This document shows positions 32,301-45,145 of a stretch of 64,000 nucleotides of DNA, in pieces (within the stretch, counting starts at the first letter, position 1; each line of letters begins with the position of its first letter). The stretch lies in NCBI GenBank assembly GCA_019925105.1, contig JAHGAU010000001.1, forward strand, positions 1,488,001 to 1,552,000, written 5' to 3'. This DNA comes from Niebla homalea (lineage: Eukaryota; Ascomycota; Lecanoromycetes; Lecanorales; Ramalinaceae). Below the pieces are notes generated by a model. The model was given only the letters and a program-made list of their open reading frames with translations. It had not been told where the DNA came from and made no database searches. The position numbers and the translations under genes are program-made.

Positions 32301-33692
32301 TCATACGAATGCCTGGATCCCGGTAATGGCTCTACCAAGGATGAGCGAATGGATATCCGATTGCCCCTAGTTCAAGATACGATCAGTCAAGGTGTTCATT
32401 ATTAGCGATGAAGGGCGTAGGCCTTACCTCGTATGTTTGCGTGACGAAAAGATTTGCAACATGTCTTCCAATACCGTACTCATCGCTGACCGCGTTACCA
32501 CCAAATACCTCTTGGAGTATTCTCGCATTCACCAAAGCGCGATCGCAATTTTGCCTTTTGATCATGCTGATCATCTCAGGTGCCAGGTCCCCTTCGTCCT
32601 TCAGCCTCCCAACTTGCGTTGCTGCAAGGATGCCATATGAGGCATCCGTTACTGCGTCGCTTAGCTTCTTTTGGACCAACTGGTACTTGGCGATCGGGTT
32701 GTTCTTGAATTGTCTCCTCTCCAAAGCATATGTGCGAGCTCTGGCGATGCAGTCCTCCAACGCACCCATGACACCCCATGCGATGCCAAATCTGGCAGAG
32801 TTCAGGCAGCTGAAGGGTCCTTTGAGACCTTCGACCTCGGGGAACATATTTTCTTCCGGCACAGGACATTCGTCCAACTGGATCATGCCGGTGATGCTCG
32901 CTCGCAGGCCGTTCTTGTTCTTCAATGGTGGCGTTTCGAGTGTTCCAGGAGGACACTTCTCGCGTTCGATTAAAAAGCCACGAATCTTTCCCGTCTCTTT
33001 CAATTTGGCCCAAACAAGCATCAGCTCCGCTATTGGGCTGTTCGTGATCCAAGTTTTGGAGCCGCTCAATGAGAAGTATCCCGGCTTCGTGGGGTGGGGT
33101 TTGGCGACACTTTCCATGCTGCCTGGATCAGACCCATGATTTGGCTCCGTGAGCCCAAAGCATCCGAGGATCTTGCCTTTAGCAAGGGCGGGCAAGTATT
33201 TTTCCTTCTGCTCCGGTGTGCCAAATTCATCTATGCCGCCCATGACCAGCGAGGATTGGACTGACATGCCAGATCGATAGCCTGAGTCTACACGCTCGAC
33301 CTCACGGGTGATGAGACCTGAGGCTACACTACTGACGCCAGCGCAGTCGTAGCCTTTGATAGTCGCACCGAGGAGGCCCAGCTCTCCCATTTCTGTGAGG
33401 ATCGCGCGATCATAATGCTCGTCCCTGTATGCGTCTGCGAATCTAGGCATTAGCAAGGAACCGGGTACGGGAAGGTGTAGTATGTTCACCAACCCAGTAC
33501 ACGGGGTAGCATGCGCTCTTGACAGTACGCTTTTGCGGTCTCCTGAGTCGCTAGCTCCTCCTCTGTGAAGAGCGAGGCGGAATGGAGAGGGTCCTCCCAA
33601 TTAAAGGGGACCGGAGCATGGACATGGCGTTTTGCAATAGTAGAGAGCCCAATTGGCTTTGCAAACGGTCTTCGAACAACACCTCTCAGCAT
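32301..33692 (-). CDS. GCDH: Glutaryl-CoA dehydrogenase, mitochondrial
   Basis: FAD enzyme of lysine/tryptophan breakdown that converts glutaryl-CoA to crotonyl-CoA and CO2. Exons 33692..33494, 33434..32428 and 32366..32301; 423 residues. The N-terminus is basic and hydroxyl-rich (MLRGVVRRPFAKPIGLSTIA), a mitochondrial presequence. GCDH signatures: MGELGLLGATIKGYDCAGVS, VERVDSGYRSGMSVQSS, GLTEPNHGSDPGSM, WITNSP, FGGNAVSDEYGIGRH, and the catalytic-base segment YEGQSDIHSLILGRAITGIQ, which is reached only through the last 61-bp intron. Intron 1 (donor GTTGGT, phase 1) restores MLPRVLDAYRDEHYD. Confidence 0.94.
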
Positions 33693-34225
33693 TGTGAATG
33701 AGTGGAAAAGACCATATCTTGCGAGTAAGATCGAAGATGGTCTATCTTGGACGACCTTTCTGCTCTATGACGGAGGCCAATTTGCCGAGGTCTTTTTCGT
33801 TTTTTCGCCTTGTCGTCATGGCCTGGCAATATGTGATCGCAAGTGAAAAGCTGATAGCAGTAATCATGCATGCAACTCTGATTGACAGAATATGCAATCG
33901 TAATTGCTGATCAGAGTCTCGGAGGTCCTCTCGTAAGGGATCATGGCAGCTAAAAGCACTTTGTCACCAATGTGCAGATACGAGTAGAATAATAATAACA
34001 AATACGAAAAGTTCTGGAGGGGCATGAACGCGGGACCAAATGCCAAGCCGGAAGAGTCTCGGCCTGCCCCAGCCTCGTGGTCTTGCCTGCGGTCACTTCT
34101 CAACTTACGGAATATTGCAACTTATAACCACCACTGGCAAGAACCCTGTCCACAGGCAGTATCCTCTACAACCTCAGCTTTTACCCCTGTCTTCCACTCT
34201 CAAACCATCCTCTCGTGTTCTCACG
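33693..34225. promoter_or_regulatory. Divergent promoter GCDH/UBC4
   Basis: 533 bp between opposed starts. I see no TATA box or other strong element and no gene. Confidence 0.35.
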
Positions 34226-34978
<753 letters not shown>

Positions 34979-35487
34979 AATGCTCAGGACGGTACGCGAA
35001 CAAGGTGGAAAAGTGGTACAATCGCGTTTGACAGCTATGACGGAGACCGCCTTAATGGCTGAGGTATCACTTTGATGAAGGAAGAATCGATTACTCGTCG
35101 GGCCAAATTTCCTTTCCCTGCTTTATTACCGGCAACGGCTGCGTGGGCAAATATGAGTTACACGCAATGAGCGGGCGTGTACGCATACATATGACAAGAC
35201 CTTGCTGAGCATTGGGAGTGGTGTATCTATCATGGACCGTTGCACCATCAATTTCGTTGATTAACAGCCAACGTTCGCGTTTTCTTTTGATGTGCACCGT
35301 GTGGGAATGCAGACAGCTGTTTCGTCATCGAATTTGAGGGAAGCCGCGACTTTCATCGTAACGTGATGAATATAGCGGCTATCTTCCGTCTTTCTGCCTT
35401 GCCTTCTAGTCTTTCTTTTTTCTCATTCTAAGAATCAGAATTTCCTCCTCCTTGCTTATATTGACAGTAAAAGCTCTCCGTCACAAG
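34979..35487. other. UBC4 3' flank and promoter of the Nox-like gene
   Basis: 509 bp between tandem plus-strand genes. C/T-rich just before the next start (TCTAGTCTTTCTTTTTTC near 35405), as in fungal promoters. No gene seen. Confidence 0.4.
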
Positions 35488-37281
35488 ATGATTCTAGAGT
35501 GCAAGCCGGTCGGTAAGGAGCATACTGTGCATGGAAAATCTGCTATCGAACGCAGCATGGACGACATTGAAAGATCGGAACCCGACAAGGGAACACCCAC
35601 CCAAAGTGCAAGCCAGCAGATCTTGCACCAGGACCACGATGATTCCTGGACTGTCTCCATCTGCTTCTTCCTCTCCCAGGGCATGATCTTCTCTTTCACT
35701 GTCACACTGTGCCTCGTCATCCACTTTTGCACCGATGGCACAGCTCCGATCAACGGGGCGTCACTGATGTCGGAAGCTGCTGTACTGATCGTGCATATCA
35801 ATTCTGCTATCGTTCTGCTTCCACAATGCCCGATTATACTACAGCTCATCCGACATCGTCTGCCGAATTGGGTGCTCGACATGAGCACTTGGATGACGTT
35901 GGCAGCAGTGTCCGACTTCATCGTTTGGTCACTGATTATTTTCGCTTGTGTGCACGTGCTCTTTTGCTACATACTCATAGCCAAGGACTCGATGGTGCGA
36001 CAAAAGGGTTTTGGTGGTTTCTTGGTCAATACCTTCCTCACCGGAGTGGGCTGGAGTGGCCATGCCATGCTGCTTCTCATGGCCTCTTTTATCGTCATGT
36101 CGTTCAACAAGCATCGAGTGGGCAACCTCCTGACATTCACTATTCGCCGTACCTCTTACCTCCTCCTCGGGATCCTGGTGGTGCTTCATGGATGTTTCAC
36201 TGGGCCTACTGTACGAGTTCATCGACAGAGAGTTGGGGGCTTGACATGGCATTTCGTAGCACTTGGAGCCTCGATCTACCTCACGGAAGTCTTTCTAGGA
36301 TTTCTGCGCAGCTTGAGCGGTTCAAGTGTATCCAAAATTATACAGCATCCCAGTAATGTCCTGGAAATCCAGATTCAGCCTAAAGTGGTGATGCCAGAGA
36401 TAGGACAGGTAAGGACCTTCCAGTCTTGGGTACAGATTTAATTAATGGGACATAGTCTATTGCGGTCTGCTTCCCAGAGCTCTCAGTCGTCGAATTCTAC
36501 TCTTTCATCGTGACAAGTGCCCCAGAAGAGAATTATCTCTCAATCCACATGGATTGCTCGCACGAGATTAGCCCACAAATCGCTCGCTCGATTGGGTGTG
36601 ATCTGGCAGATTCCCATGAAGTTACTGGCTCACTTGCAGCCCTGGAGAAAGATGTCGAAGCGAATACAGTCATCAAGAGTTCATCTGCACTTGCATTGTC
36701 GCCGCAGCTTATCATCAGGGGCCCATACGGTAGTGGGACCCGCAACATCGTCAAGTCTAATATCGCTGTGTGTATTGGCGCTGGGTCTGGTGCAATCGCC
36801 TTTGCCTCGGTGCTAAAGAGTGTCTGGTACCAAATGAACTCTCCCCACCGAGCAAATATGGTGAAAAAGGTCTACTTTATATGGGTATGCCGAGACTTTG
36901 TGTCTTATGAATGGTTCAAGTCTCTGCTACTTGCGATCGAGATGCAAGACCTGGACCGAACCATTGAGATACACACTGTAAGAAATCAAATCAATCAGGG
37001 ACACGACCAAGTCTGACATGACCTAGTACTTCACCGGGTCAAAAGAGGACAATGTCGTGAACGCCAATTTGGACAGCAGTCTCACAAGTCTAAAGGAGAA
37101 GGTCAAAACTGGTCGACCTGACTGGCGTCAACTTTTCATCTCAATCAGACAGCTCCACGCATCTTCCGATATTGACGTGTTCCACGCAGGACCTCATGTT
37201 CTTGCAAAAGAATTGCAATTCATGTGCCGATCTTACTCTGATCTGGACACCAAATTCCTGTGGAAAGGCTCGAGATTCTAA
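35488..37281 (+). CDS. NADPH-oxidase-like membrane flavocytochrome, divergent
   Basis: Related to fungal Nox and ferric reductases. Exons 35488..36408, 36456..36977 and 37027..37281; 565 residues, intact frame. Six hydrophobic segments are followed by an FAD/NADPH-binding half: GQSIAVCFPELSVVEF, VTSAPEENYLSIHM, GPYGSG, CIGAGSGAIAFASVLKSVW, KVYFIWVCRDFVSYEWF, and a Nox-like aromatic C-terminus (KFLWKGSRF). The canonical HPFT flavin motif is YSFI here. Of the four haem histidines expected from NoxA, the second and fourth remain (ACVHVLF and VVLHG). The first and third positions appear to be Ser (VSDF) and Arg (TIRRTS). It could be a single-haem enzyme or a non-catalytic homologue. An upstream in-frame TTG was ignored. 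Confidence 0.8.
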
Positions 37282-37574
37282 GCAATCAATCTGGCTATAG
37301 GTTCAATGTCAAGCACATGGGAGATCATATCATACTCAGTCAGCGGAACGAGGCTTGAGTAGCAACGTATGGCAGCAGGCATCTCTCAAGAACGCCTGAT
37401 TAGACTGAGAACATGATGTATTTTCAAAGTGAGGGGACTTTCTAAGAATTCAGCTGACGAAATGACAACTTGCACGCATAGCTAGCGAGCAATCAATGTT
37501 CCGAAAAGAAGAAAGGGAAATGTCTGTTAAGATTATGATGGAGGGCTTGGCCTAGCTTGACTCAAGGGGGGAAG
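37282..37574. other. Intergenic region between convergent ends
   Basis: 293 bp holding the 3' ends of the Nox-like gene and PCM1. Nothing else seen. Confidence 0.5.
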
Positions 37575-38382
37575 TCATGAGTTGGGAGCGTCAGTCAAAG
37601 GCACGTATCTCACCCCCATATCTTTCTTCCTCGTTACTTTCCCGTCCAAGTCTTTGTCGATGACCCATATGTATTGCATACCCTCCCCCACCGGGATGAA
37701 CAATCTGCCCGGTCGCCGTAGTTGCTGGATCAAGACCTCATGCGCCTCCTTAGCAGCAGCACCAACGTGAATAGCATCCCACTGTTCCTTTTCTCGCCCT
37801 TCTTGTGCCTGATACTCCGGATCCCTGTACCCCAACCTGCCATCCCCGCACACAAATCGAACCTTCCCATTGCCCAACCACGCCCGCCCTTGCTCACTCT
37901 TGCCCATGTTTTTGTTCGCCATTTCCACCAGACCGGGTATGTGATCCACCCCAACAACCTTCCCCTGCTCACCCACCAGATTCGCGAGAACGGCGGTTAG
38001 ATACCCGGATCCGGATCCAATGTCTAGTACGCGAGCGGTGGGATGCAGGTACGGGAGTAGTGATTCTGCGGCGGAGGCGTGCATGTGCGGAGCAGAGATG
38101 GTGGCTTGGAAGCCGATCGATTGTGGGGAGTCTTCGTAGGCGGCGGCGGGGGAGAAGTGCGCGCGGTCGACCTGACAATACATGATAGTCAGTCACGAAG
38201 GATTGTAATATCCGTTTAGGTCGACGTGTGGGGGAAATCTGATGTTGTGTAGACGAAAGGGCGAAAGTGGAGGCTCATACAGCTAGCATGGCATTCTTGA
38301 CCCGGTCCGAATTGACGAGACCGTTCCTTGCCAAATTGGATATGAGTGCCGCGTTCGTGGAGCCGGACGAGAACCACGCCAT
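37575..38382 (-). CDS. PCM1: Protein-L-isoaspartate O-methyltransferase
   Basis: Uses S-adenosylmethionine to methylate damaged isoaspartyl residues and start their repair. Exons 38382..38281 and 38171..37575; 232 residues, a normal length. First exon: MAWFSSGSTNAALISNLARN. The conserved start of exon 2 is VDRAHFSPAAAYEDSPQSIG. SAM-binding motif I is VLDIGSGSGYLTAVLA, motif II KVVGVDHIPGLVEMA, and the post-motif is WDAIHVGAAAKEAHEVL followed by LRRPGRLFIPVG. The intron is 109 bp and in phase 0. Confidence 0.95.
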
Positions 38383-38766
38383 ATCTGTTGCTTCTGTAGA
38401 CGGATGGGGATGCCAGAAATTGTTTGGCGCCCGAGTGATGCAGAGCCTGTAGAGTGCAGCTGCACCGAGGATGGCGAGGATCTCAAGGATGAGCTTGCGC
38501 GCCGTACTGTAATGATAGCACTAATGCTGTGAAGGAACAAGGATGCGAAATGCTCACAGAGGGTTCCGAACGTCCAAAAGAACTCTGTTGCTTCAGATCT
38601 CTTGCTATCCGAAGCTTGACGTATGATCCACCCCACTAGGGCGGACCCAAATCCGCCGCCCGCAAAACTGGGTGGGCAAGAGGGGCAACTGGGAGCTCGC
38701 CCCTGACTGGGCAAAGGTTCCCCCAAAGGCCCAAACAGTGCTCAAGATGTCTTCATCAAAGTAAAC
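38383..38766. promoter_or_regulatory. PCM1 promoter and CTP1 3' flank
   Basis: 384 bp between two minus-strand genes; G/C-rich block near 38640-38710. An open frame here has no start context or family and looks non-coding. Confidence 0.35.
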
Positions 38767-40102
38767 TCATATGTATTGTCGTTCAGAATCGAGCTTGTCG
38801 AGTCCCTCAATCGTTTTTTCGTACCTTCGTTATCATAAGCTGAGAACAGAGATCTCGGGCAAAATATTCCGGACTCACATTGTAAAGACGATACCTCCGC
38901 TCAGCATCAATCGTGCAAGTCGAGGCAAAGCACCGGACCAAAAGGTCAGGAGACCTTCGTCCTTGAAGATCTTTGCTGCGCAAGCGAAGCTGTTCTTATA
39001 CTCCCTCCTCGCCTCGATTGATTGCATCCTGCATGGAGATCAGTATCAGACGCGTGCTTTCTGATTGATAGCAACGTACCTGGTCTTGATGGTATCCAGT
39101 GGTTGAGTAACATATCTTCCTGGAGTCAGCCTGCTCGCCTCGCAGGAATTGTGAAGTGCTCGCAGCTTACACTGTAATGAAGCCGGCAAGCCCACCAATT
39201 CCGAAAGTGCTGACTGTACCCAACTTCTCCCCTGGCGCGACATAGCCCTGGGCGAATTGCTTGATGGTAGTGTAACTCCCGAATCTGGTGGCCGAATTGG
39301 CAGCTTGCCGTGCGGTGGTGGGCACGAAGCCTTGGAAAAACGCTCTGATCCCTCGCTCACGGAACATGATGCTCGATCCATGGATGAAGCCGCGCATGCG
39401 AGGGTTGGCCGATTTACGGTCGTCGATCCTGTTCGATCTTCATCAGTTTTACCCTTCCTTGGGGACTCCTTACTTTCTCAACATACAAGGTGGTTTTGAT
39501 GCTCTCAAATGGTGTGACAGCGAGCAGAGACTCTGTAATGCCTGCGCCGAAGCCCGCAATCACTGTTCTCGGGCCGGATATGTTGCCCGCATTGTCTTGA
39601 AGTAGGCTCTTGTACTGGTCGAACGCCACAAAGCCTGCAAGTCCATAAGCCCCGTCCGTTCTCTAGCCATATGGACTGAGCAAATCCATACGTATTCCAG
39701 CCTTGAGCGAGTTGCCGATGATCAATGTCGTGCAACCTGCATACCATGCCTTGCCGAAAGAAGGCCAGCCAAGCTTTTGTCCATCAGGCAATCGTCGGTT
39801 CAGCTGGGTTCTTGTCTTTGCGACTAAGGAGCGTCAGCGGTCATGTTTCGCATCCATTGAACGAGATAGGAATGGTGCATACATTCTGCGGGATATGTGA
39901 TGGCTTTGAAATCACTTAATCAGTCCATGTAATTCTGATTGGAATTGGAATTGCAGTACCAATTTCAACAGCTCCGGCGGTGGAGCCAGCAATTATGGAG
40001 CGTAACGGGCTGGGCTGAGTCTGTTAGCATTTGTTTGATAACAGAGTGGACATATTATTTTCCATATACCTTGGACTTGTTTTCCGGAGCAGTGGAGGCC
40101 AT
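38767..40102 (-). CDS. CTP1: Mitochondrial citrate/tricarboxylate carrier
   Basis: Exports citrate from mitochondria in exchange for malate or another tricarboxylate, supplying cytosolic acetyl-CoA. Nine exons: 40102..40070, 40020..39960, 39903..39883, 39823..39692, 39634..39487, 39428..39171, 39115..39080, 39028..38879 and 38824..38767; 298 residues, the family length. Three carrier repeats show their signatures: ITYPAEFAKTRTQL (split across a 21-nt exon), VTPFESIKTTL and VTQPLDTIKTR. Citrate-carrier features include GCTTLIIGNSLKAGIRFVAF, FFQGFVPTTARQAANSATRF and the end KLDSERQYI. All eight introns are 49-59 bp and frame-consistent. Confidence 0.94.
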
Positions 40103-40543
40103 GCAGAACAGAGATGGGAGGGGGGAAAAGGTAGAAAGATGTGGGTCCCAGTATTGGGGTTTATCTGTAGCTACCACAGGTACATACTGCCTACTAAAGT
40201 AGCTTGTAGGTAAAAACCTGTATTAATACATTTCTACGAGCCTACATATCACGTGATGCTCGGTGTCATCCGTAATCGCTTTTTATGTGTGTTTTTGGGG
40301 CTACTATATAACAAAGTCTTCCTTGTAACACACAATCCCAGCCAAATGAATGCCCTTGGAATCATGAGAGCCAGGATACGACACTGCTGTGAAAGTATCG
40401 TGATATTGTAGCGTTGGGTAAAATTTATCTCGGGACGCCTCTAGCGCCAAAATTTCTTAGACAAATAAATGCCAAAGCTTCTCATCCATCATCATCAAAC
40501 CCAACCATTGATACTCTTCAAGTTCACTTCCCGCTTTACTATC
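40103..40543. promoter_or_regulatory. Divergent promoter CTP1/MAM33
   Basis: 441 bp between two mitochondrial-protein genes. TCACGTGA at 40249-40256 is a perfect palindromic E-box (bHLH type). TATATAA at 40305-40311 lies about 235 bp before the MAM33 ATG. No gene seen. Confidence 0.45.
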
Positions 40544-41737
40544 ATGTCTCTGAGAAATCTCACCAGGGCTCTGCCCAGGTATATGCCAAAAACATCCTCC
40601 CCTGTTACCCTTCGATCCTTCTCTACTATCCAGCGGACTCCAGCTTTAAGGCATGCCCTGCAACCAATCTCACATCCTAGATATGCTGCCTTCTCCACCT
40701 CGAGGATAGCAAGCGCAGCCAAAGAAGGCGTTGGTATGCTCTTGATCCAGCTCTGGTTCGTTGAAGGCTTCATACTAATGGCTATGGTAGTGGACCAGGA
40801 GCTCTCAGCCAAGATACAATCCGAGCTCGACATGGAGCGGGAGACACGAGACTCGGACAAAGTCCCTTCCCGCATATCTGACTATCTGGAGAGCAGCTCC
40901 TTTGAGGTAAGCTTTGGCCCCCCCTTACCCTGAGCCGACCAAGCGGACGCCAGCTGACCCCTTCATGAAAAGCTACATGACACCCCTGGCGAGGAAGAAG
41001 TCGTCCTGACCCGCAAGTTCGGCGACGAATCCATCCGCGTCTCCTTCTCCATCGCCGACCTCAACGCCGTCGAGCCGGACGAGGACTCCTTCGGCAACGA
41101 CGATCCCGCCATGTATGACGAGGAAGATAACGCCACCAACATGCAATCCCAGGGTGCCAACGCCAAGGGCACCATCAACCAGGGCCGCACCCAGGACGGC
41201 AACATCAACGTCGCTCCCGAGGACCGGATCGCGCCCGCCGATCGCGAGGGGTTGGCGGACGACGAGTCGCCTGCCCAACAATCGCCCGAGGAGCGGGTCG
41301 AGCCCAGCTTCCCCGCGCGGGTCAACGTGATGATTGAGAAGCCCGGCAAGGGGACGTTGCAGCTGGAGGCGACGGCGGAGAATGGCGAGATCGTGATCGA
41401 TAGCGTGTACTACTTCGCGGACGCGGAGTTGGCGGACGCCAAGACGGCGGAGCTGGATTGGAAGCGGAGGAATCTGTACGAGGGCCCGCCGTTTGGGAAC
41501 TTGGATGAGGCTCTGCAGGTCCTGCTGGAGAGGTACATCGATGAGAGGGGCATCAACACCGCGTTGGCCATATGGGTGCCCGAGTACATCGATTTCAAGG
41601 AGCAGAGGGAGTATCTGAGATGGATGACGAGTGAGTTGTTTTCAACCCCCGTTTCCTGCCTTCCTAGCCCCATGCCGATGATACAGGATGCTGACGATAC
41701 ATGTGTGACAGATGTTCAAGCATTTGTGGACGCGTAA
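40544..41737 (+). CDS. MAM33: Mitochondrial acidic matrix protein, p32/Mam33 family
   Basis: Trimeric acidic matrix protein linked to mitochondrial translation and respiration. Exons 40544..40733, 40791..40906, 40973..41630 and 41712..41737; 329 residues. The presequence is clear (MSLRNLTRALPRYMPKTSSP, then RYAAFSTSRIASAAKEG). Mature part: LHDTPGEEEVVLTRKFGDE, a long acidic/Asn loop, FPARVNVMIEKPGKGTLQLE, YEGPPFGNLDEALQVLLERY, and EYLRWMTNVQAFVDA at the end. The last three features are typical of p32. The acidic loop (about residues 130-190) is richer in Gln/Asn/Asp than in yeast. The last exon is only 26 nt. Confidence 0.92.
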
Positions 41738-42072
41738 TCAAACTGTATACAGATTCTGAGGTGCCAGAGCGACTTTATGCTTTTATCTTTGTGTCTTTAA
41801 TTCAAACAATCTTCCGCTCCAGAATCAATTCGCACTTTTTGCTTCCGCACCGGGCTCAATAATGAGTGGATTTGGCATCTGGCATCGAACGTTCGCGATA
41901 TCGTGCACGGGAATAATTAATAGCACCGAGGAGAAGGTGAAGTATCGGATTCAGGACTACCAACAGCAATCCCTACTCACTCCCCCAAGTAGGTGGTTAG
42001 AAGCCCAAGATCGGATAAGTCATCCAGACCACTCATTTTGAAGCGTGCATGTGACTACAGCCTCTCCCTCCC
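41738..42072. other. Intergenic region between convergent MAM33 and amine oxidase ends
   Basis: 335 bp; both 3' ends. No further feature seen. Confidence 0.5.
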
Positions 42073-44362
42073 TCAGAGCTTCGACTGGCTCCCCTCCTCC
42101 GTACTACAGCACCACCCCTCGGCCGTCCCCTCCACCGCGCCTTGCAAATGCTTCTCCGCCTCCCCCGCCCCCCCAAGCTCGACGCTCTTGTTGACCCGCT
42201 GCTCACTGGGCGGCACATCCATGCTCGGGTTCCTCTCGAAGAAGTTGACGGGCTTGAGGCTCACCCGCAGCACCTCGGCCGGCATGACGGGCCAATCCTC
42301 GGTCCGCACCACGTGCTGCATCCCGAACTGGACCCACACCACGATGTCCTCCCCCCTCCCCTCCGCACCACCGGTGAGGGCATCCCGCCGGTCGGCCCAG
42401 GCGCGCACGCCCTTGCCGCCGCGGGATTGGTTGGTGTACATCCCGCCGGCGTAGAGCTCCCGGTCGCGGTACTTGGTGACGTAGACGTCGTGGTCGGCGA
42501 ACTCGGCGCGCCGGTGGTGCCACGACTGGGGCCGGGCGAGCATCTTCTGGAAGGGCGGGGCGTGGATCTTGTAGGCGACCGGTTTGCCGTTGATGGGGTT
42601 CAGGGAGCTGGGGTTGGTCATCTTGAAGACGCGGTTGGCGGCCGGGTCGACGTCGAGGCCTGTGGATTGGGCGACGGTGGATTCGTGGACCATGTAGCCC
42701 ACCCCGTGCGGGTTGAAGTCGTCGAGGGGCATTGGGTGGACTTCGGAGCTGACGAGGGTGTTGGCGTGGCCGTCGATGGCTGGGTCGATGCGGAGGGAGA
42801 AGATGTGTTGGTGGAAGGCTGCGAGGACACCTGGATGGACGACGGTGCCCCAAGGTACGGAAAGCCCCTCGTCAATAGGCTGAGTGCTGACGATGCCGGT
42901 AGCTCGGACCTCGTAGGATACTTCGCCTGCCTGGTCAAAAATAAAGGCCATGATGTACTCGTAGTTGGCGACCGTGATGATTGACTGCACGACGAGTTCA
43001 CGCCTGCGGACGATGGCTGCTCGGTCAGTCCGGTAGTTTGTGTGCTTCCAAAGGATACCCGCATCCTGTTCATGAACACAGATGGCATTCGGGCGAGGAT
43101 CGGGATTGCCGCGGTCGTCGGCCACCAGGCCATTCAGATAATGAATGGAGCCTAGACAATCGCACCCCAGTTTGAGGTTGTTGGCCATGATCCCAGCACC
43201 TACATCACCGAGGTCAAAAGCGGCCTTGCGATGGAAAGGCGAGCGTGGATCGGCATAAGGTATGTTCATATCAGACAGCGCAAGCCTGTAGAACAGACTT
43301 CGATTGTCGTATCGGACCTGCTGATAGTCAGCAACTACAAGCATGTCTTGTTTATGGTGAAAGCCTACATCGTAGAGGACCATGCCCTCCCTTTGATTGA
43401 ATCCCACCCTGAAGAACCACTTCTGCCACTCGATGGTCTCACCCGTCTCACCCATCTTCGTGGCTCTGAAGCTTGCCCCTTCCGGCTGAATCACGTTCAA
43501 TGGCTTCACATCAGTTCTCAGATGCTGATGCTCGGGTGTGTACTCGCTTGGGGGATGAATTTGAAGCTCCGAAATGGGTTTGATTTCCAGCCCCTCTCCA
43601 GTTGGGATGGTATCGATTCGAATCACCTTAAAGGTTGCTCCATCCAGGACTGGAGAGATGGCAAGTGGAAAAGCGTAATGATTGGAGTCGGCATTTTGGG
43701 GATCCATAGGGTCTCTTGCGTACAAGAACGCTTGAAACATTCGTTCGTGGTCATTGTTGCCGTCGGAGCCTATGCTCGTTGTCAAGATACTCATTCATAA
43801 AGACCTGCGGTGAGTCAAACCGTAGATCCAGGGATCACAAATGAACTTGGTGTCCTTTGGCAGCCCAAGTTTCTTCAACTCGGCTTGAACACCGGCATCC
43901 TCGAAAACGTTCTTCTCGACGGCTATAATCTCATAGTTGCTCACAGGCGCATGCTCCTGGGAGTCGACTCGCCTGTTGCTTTCCACCTTTCGTTTGGAGA
44001 GGTTGACAACCGCTTCATGAAATTTGTCCTAGATATGTTTAGCCGCCTCTGATTTTGGTCAGTCATCTATGAGGGAGAGATCGTACGGTGTTGCGAATGT
44101 AATAAGCAACAAAGACTTTTCTATCGATCCGGGGTGGCTCCCTTCCTGCATGCTCTGCTTCTAAATACGGTGCCAGAACCGCCTTCTCAGGTTCGTCAAG
44201 GGTCAAGATTTTGAAATGTATGTCTGGTCTACCAGGATACATTGCCTTGACAGCCTCGGCCGCTGTCCGAATCTCTACCCCGGTCAATGGGCATAGTGGA
44301 TGATTGAGCCTTTGCTTGATGGCCGAAGATGTCCGTGACCAGGAAGTGTTTTCCAAAGACAT
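42073..44362 (-). CDS. Peroxisomal copper amine oxidase
   Basis: Oxidises primary amines to aldehydes with release of ammonia and hydrogen peroxide. Exons 44362..44087, 44028..43821 and 43769..42073; 726 residues. N-terminal domains: HPLCPLTGVEIRTAAEAVKA, then KFICDPWIYGSDGNNDHERM across intron 2 (donor GTTTGA, phase 1). Catalytic base Asp is in LYDVGF. The topaquinone precursor Tyr is in TVANYEY. Copper ligands are the HQH in AAFHQHIF and a later His (HHRRAEFADHDVYVT). The C-terminus is SKL, a canonical PTS1 signal, placing the enzyme in peroxisomes. Codon use in the last exon is markedly GC-rich. Confidence 0.95.
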
Positions 44363-45145
44363 ATTGAAGTGACTATTAGACGAGATATCCGTAGGAAAGA
44401 TGATTCGAGTGAGGGTTTTCACACAGTCCACAGGTTGCAGATTTCGAACTCAAGAGCAATGTATGAAAGTTCAATTGTGAGGGACCACGCCTTACAACAT
44501 AAAAGGTTGAGATGAATTGAAGCAATATATGCACATGAAAAGGTTTTCCGGATTTGCAGCATTCCGGCACGCATTTGACGTCAACTTCACCCCGCAGATG
44601 ACAGGGACACCTTTAGTTGCTTCTAGCGAAGAGTAATTGAAAAATGGCAAGTAGGAAGCATAACTCCAGTCAAAGATGTCTAGCGCGAACAGTATGAAAT
44701 CGGTGTACATGGTAGCAACGTGACTAGCATTTGAGATAAGGCATAAGTTACAAGGCGGGATATTGGCTTGGATTGGGTGCTCTGGGCTGCGAGTTTGACA
44801 ATGTAGATGATCGAAACCTACTCAACGAGCTTTTTAACAAGACGGAAAGTTTAATGCTGTGATGCACAGACCCTGGTAGACACCGAGACGTCCCGAGAGA
44901 TGAACCTAAGAGGTGATTGACCTGCCTGATTGAGGTCTAGAAGGCTAAGTGTTGTACAGAAATGCCAGATAAGGTCTTATCCACACATGCAGGTCCTCTC
45001 CATAATCCATGATGATGGGCGCTCTTCTCTCTAGATGTCCACAAAGCATTCAGACCCTTGCCTGCCAGATCTTACCTAGCACGAAGAATGTCCACGCCTG
45101 AAAATAACCGGCTTCCCGTTCATCACTGGTACACTCCGATCCTCC
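44363..45145. promoter_or_regulatory. Amine oxidase promoter and downstream gene 3' flank
   Basis: 783 bp, AT-rich, between two minus-strand genes. No supported ORF, repeat or RNA gene. Confidence 0.4.

Noticed and set aside
35709..36356. 215-codon open frame in another phase
   Set aside because: Shadow of exon 1 of the Nox-like gene, whose membrane segments are conserved in the chosen frame.
42142..42984. 280-codon open frame on the plus strand
   Set aside because: Lies antisense to the GC-rich last exon of the copper amine oxidase, is Val/Gly/His-rich as expected from antisense of GC-rich coding DNA, and matches no family.
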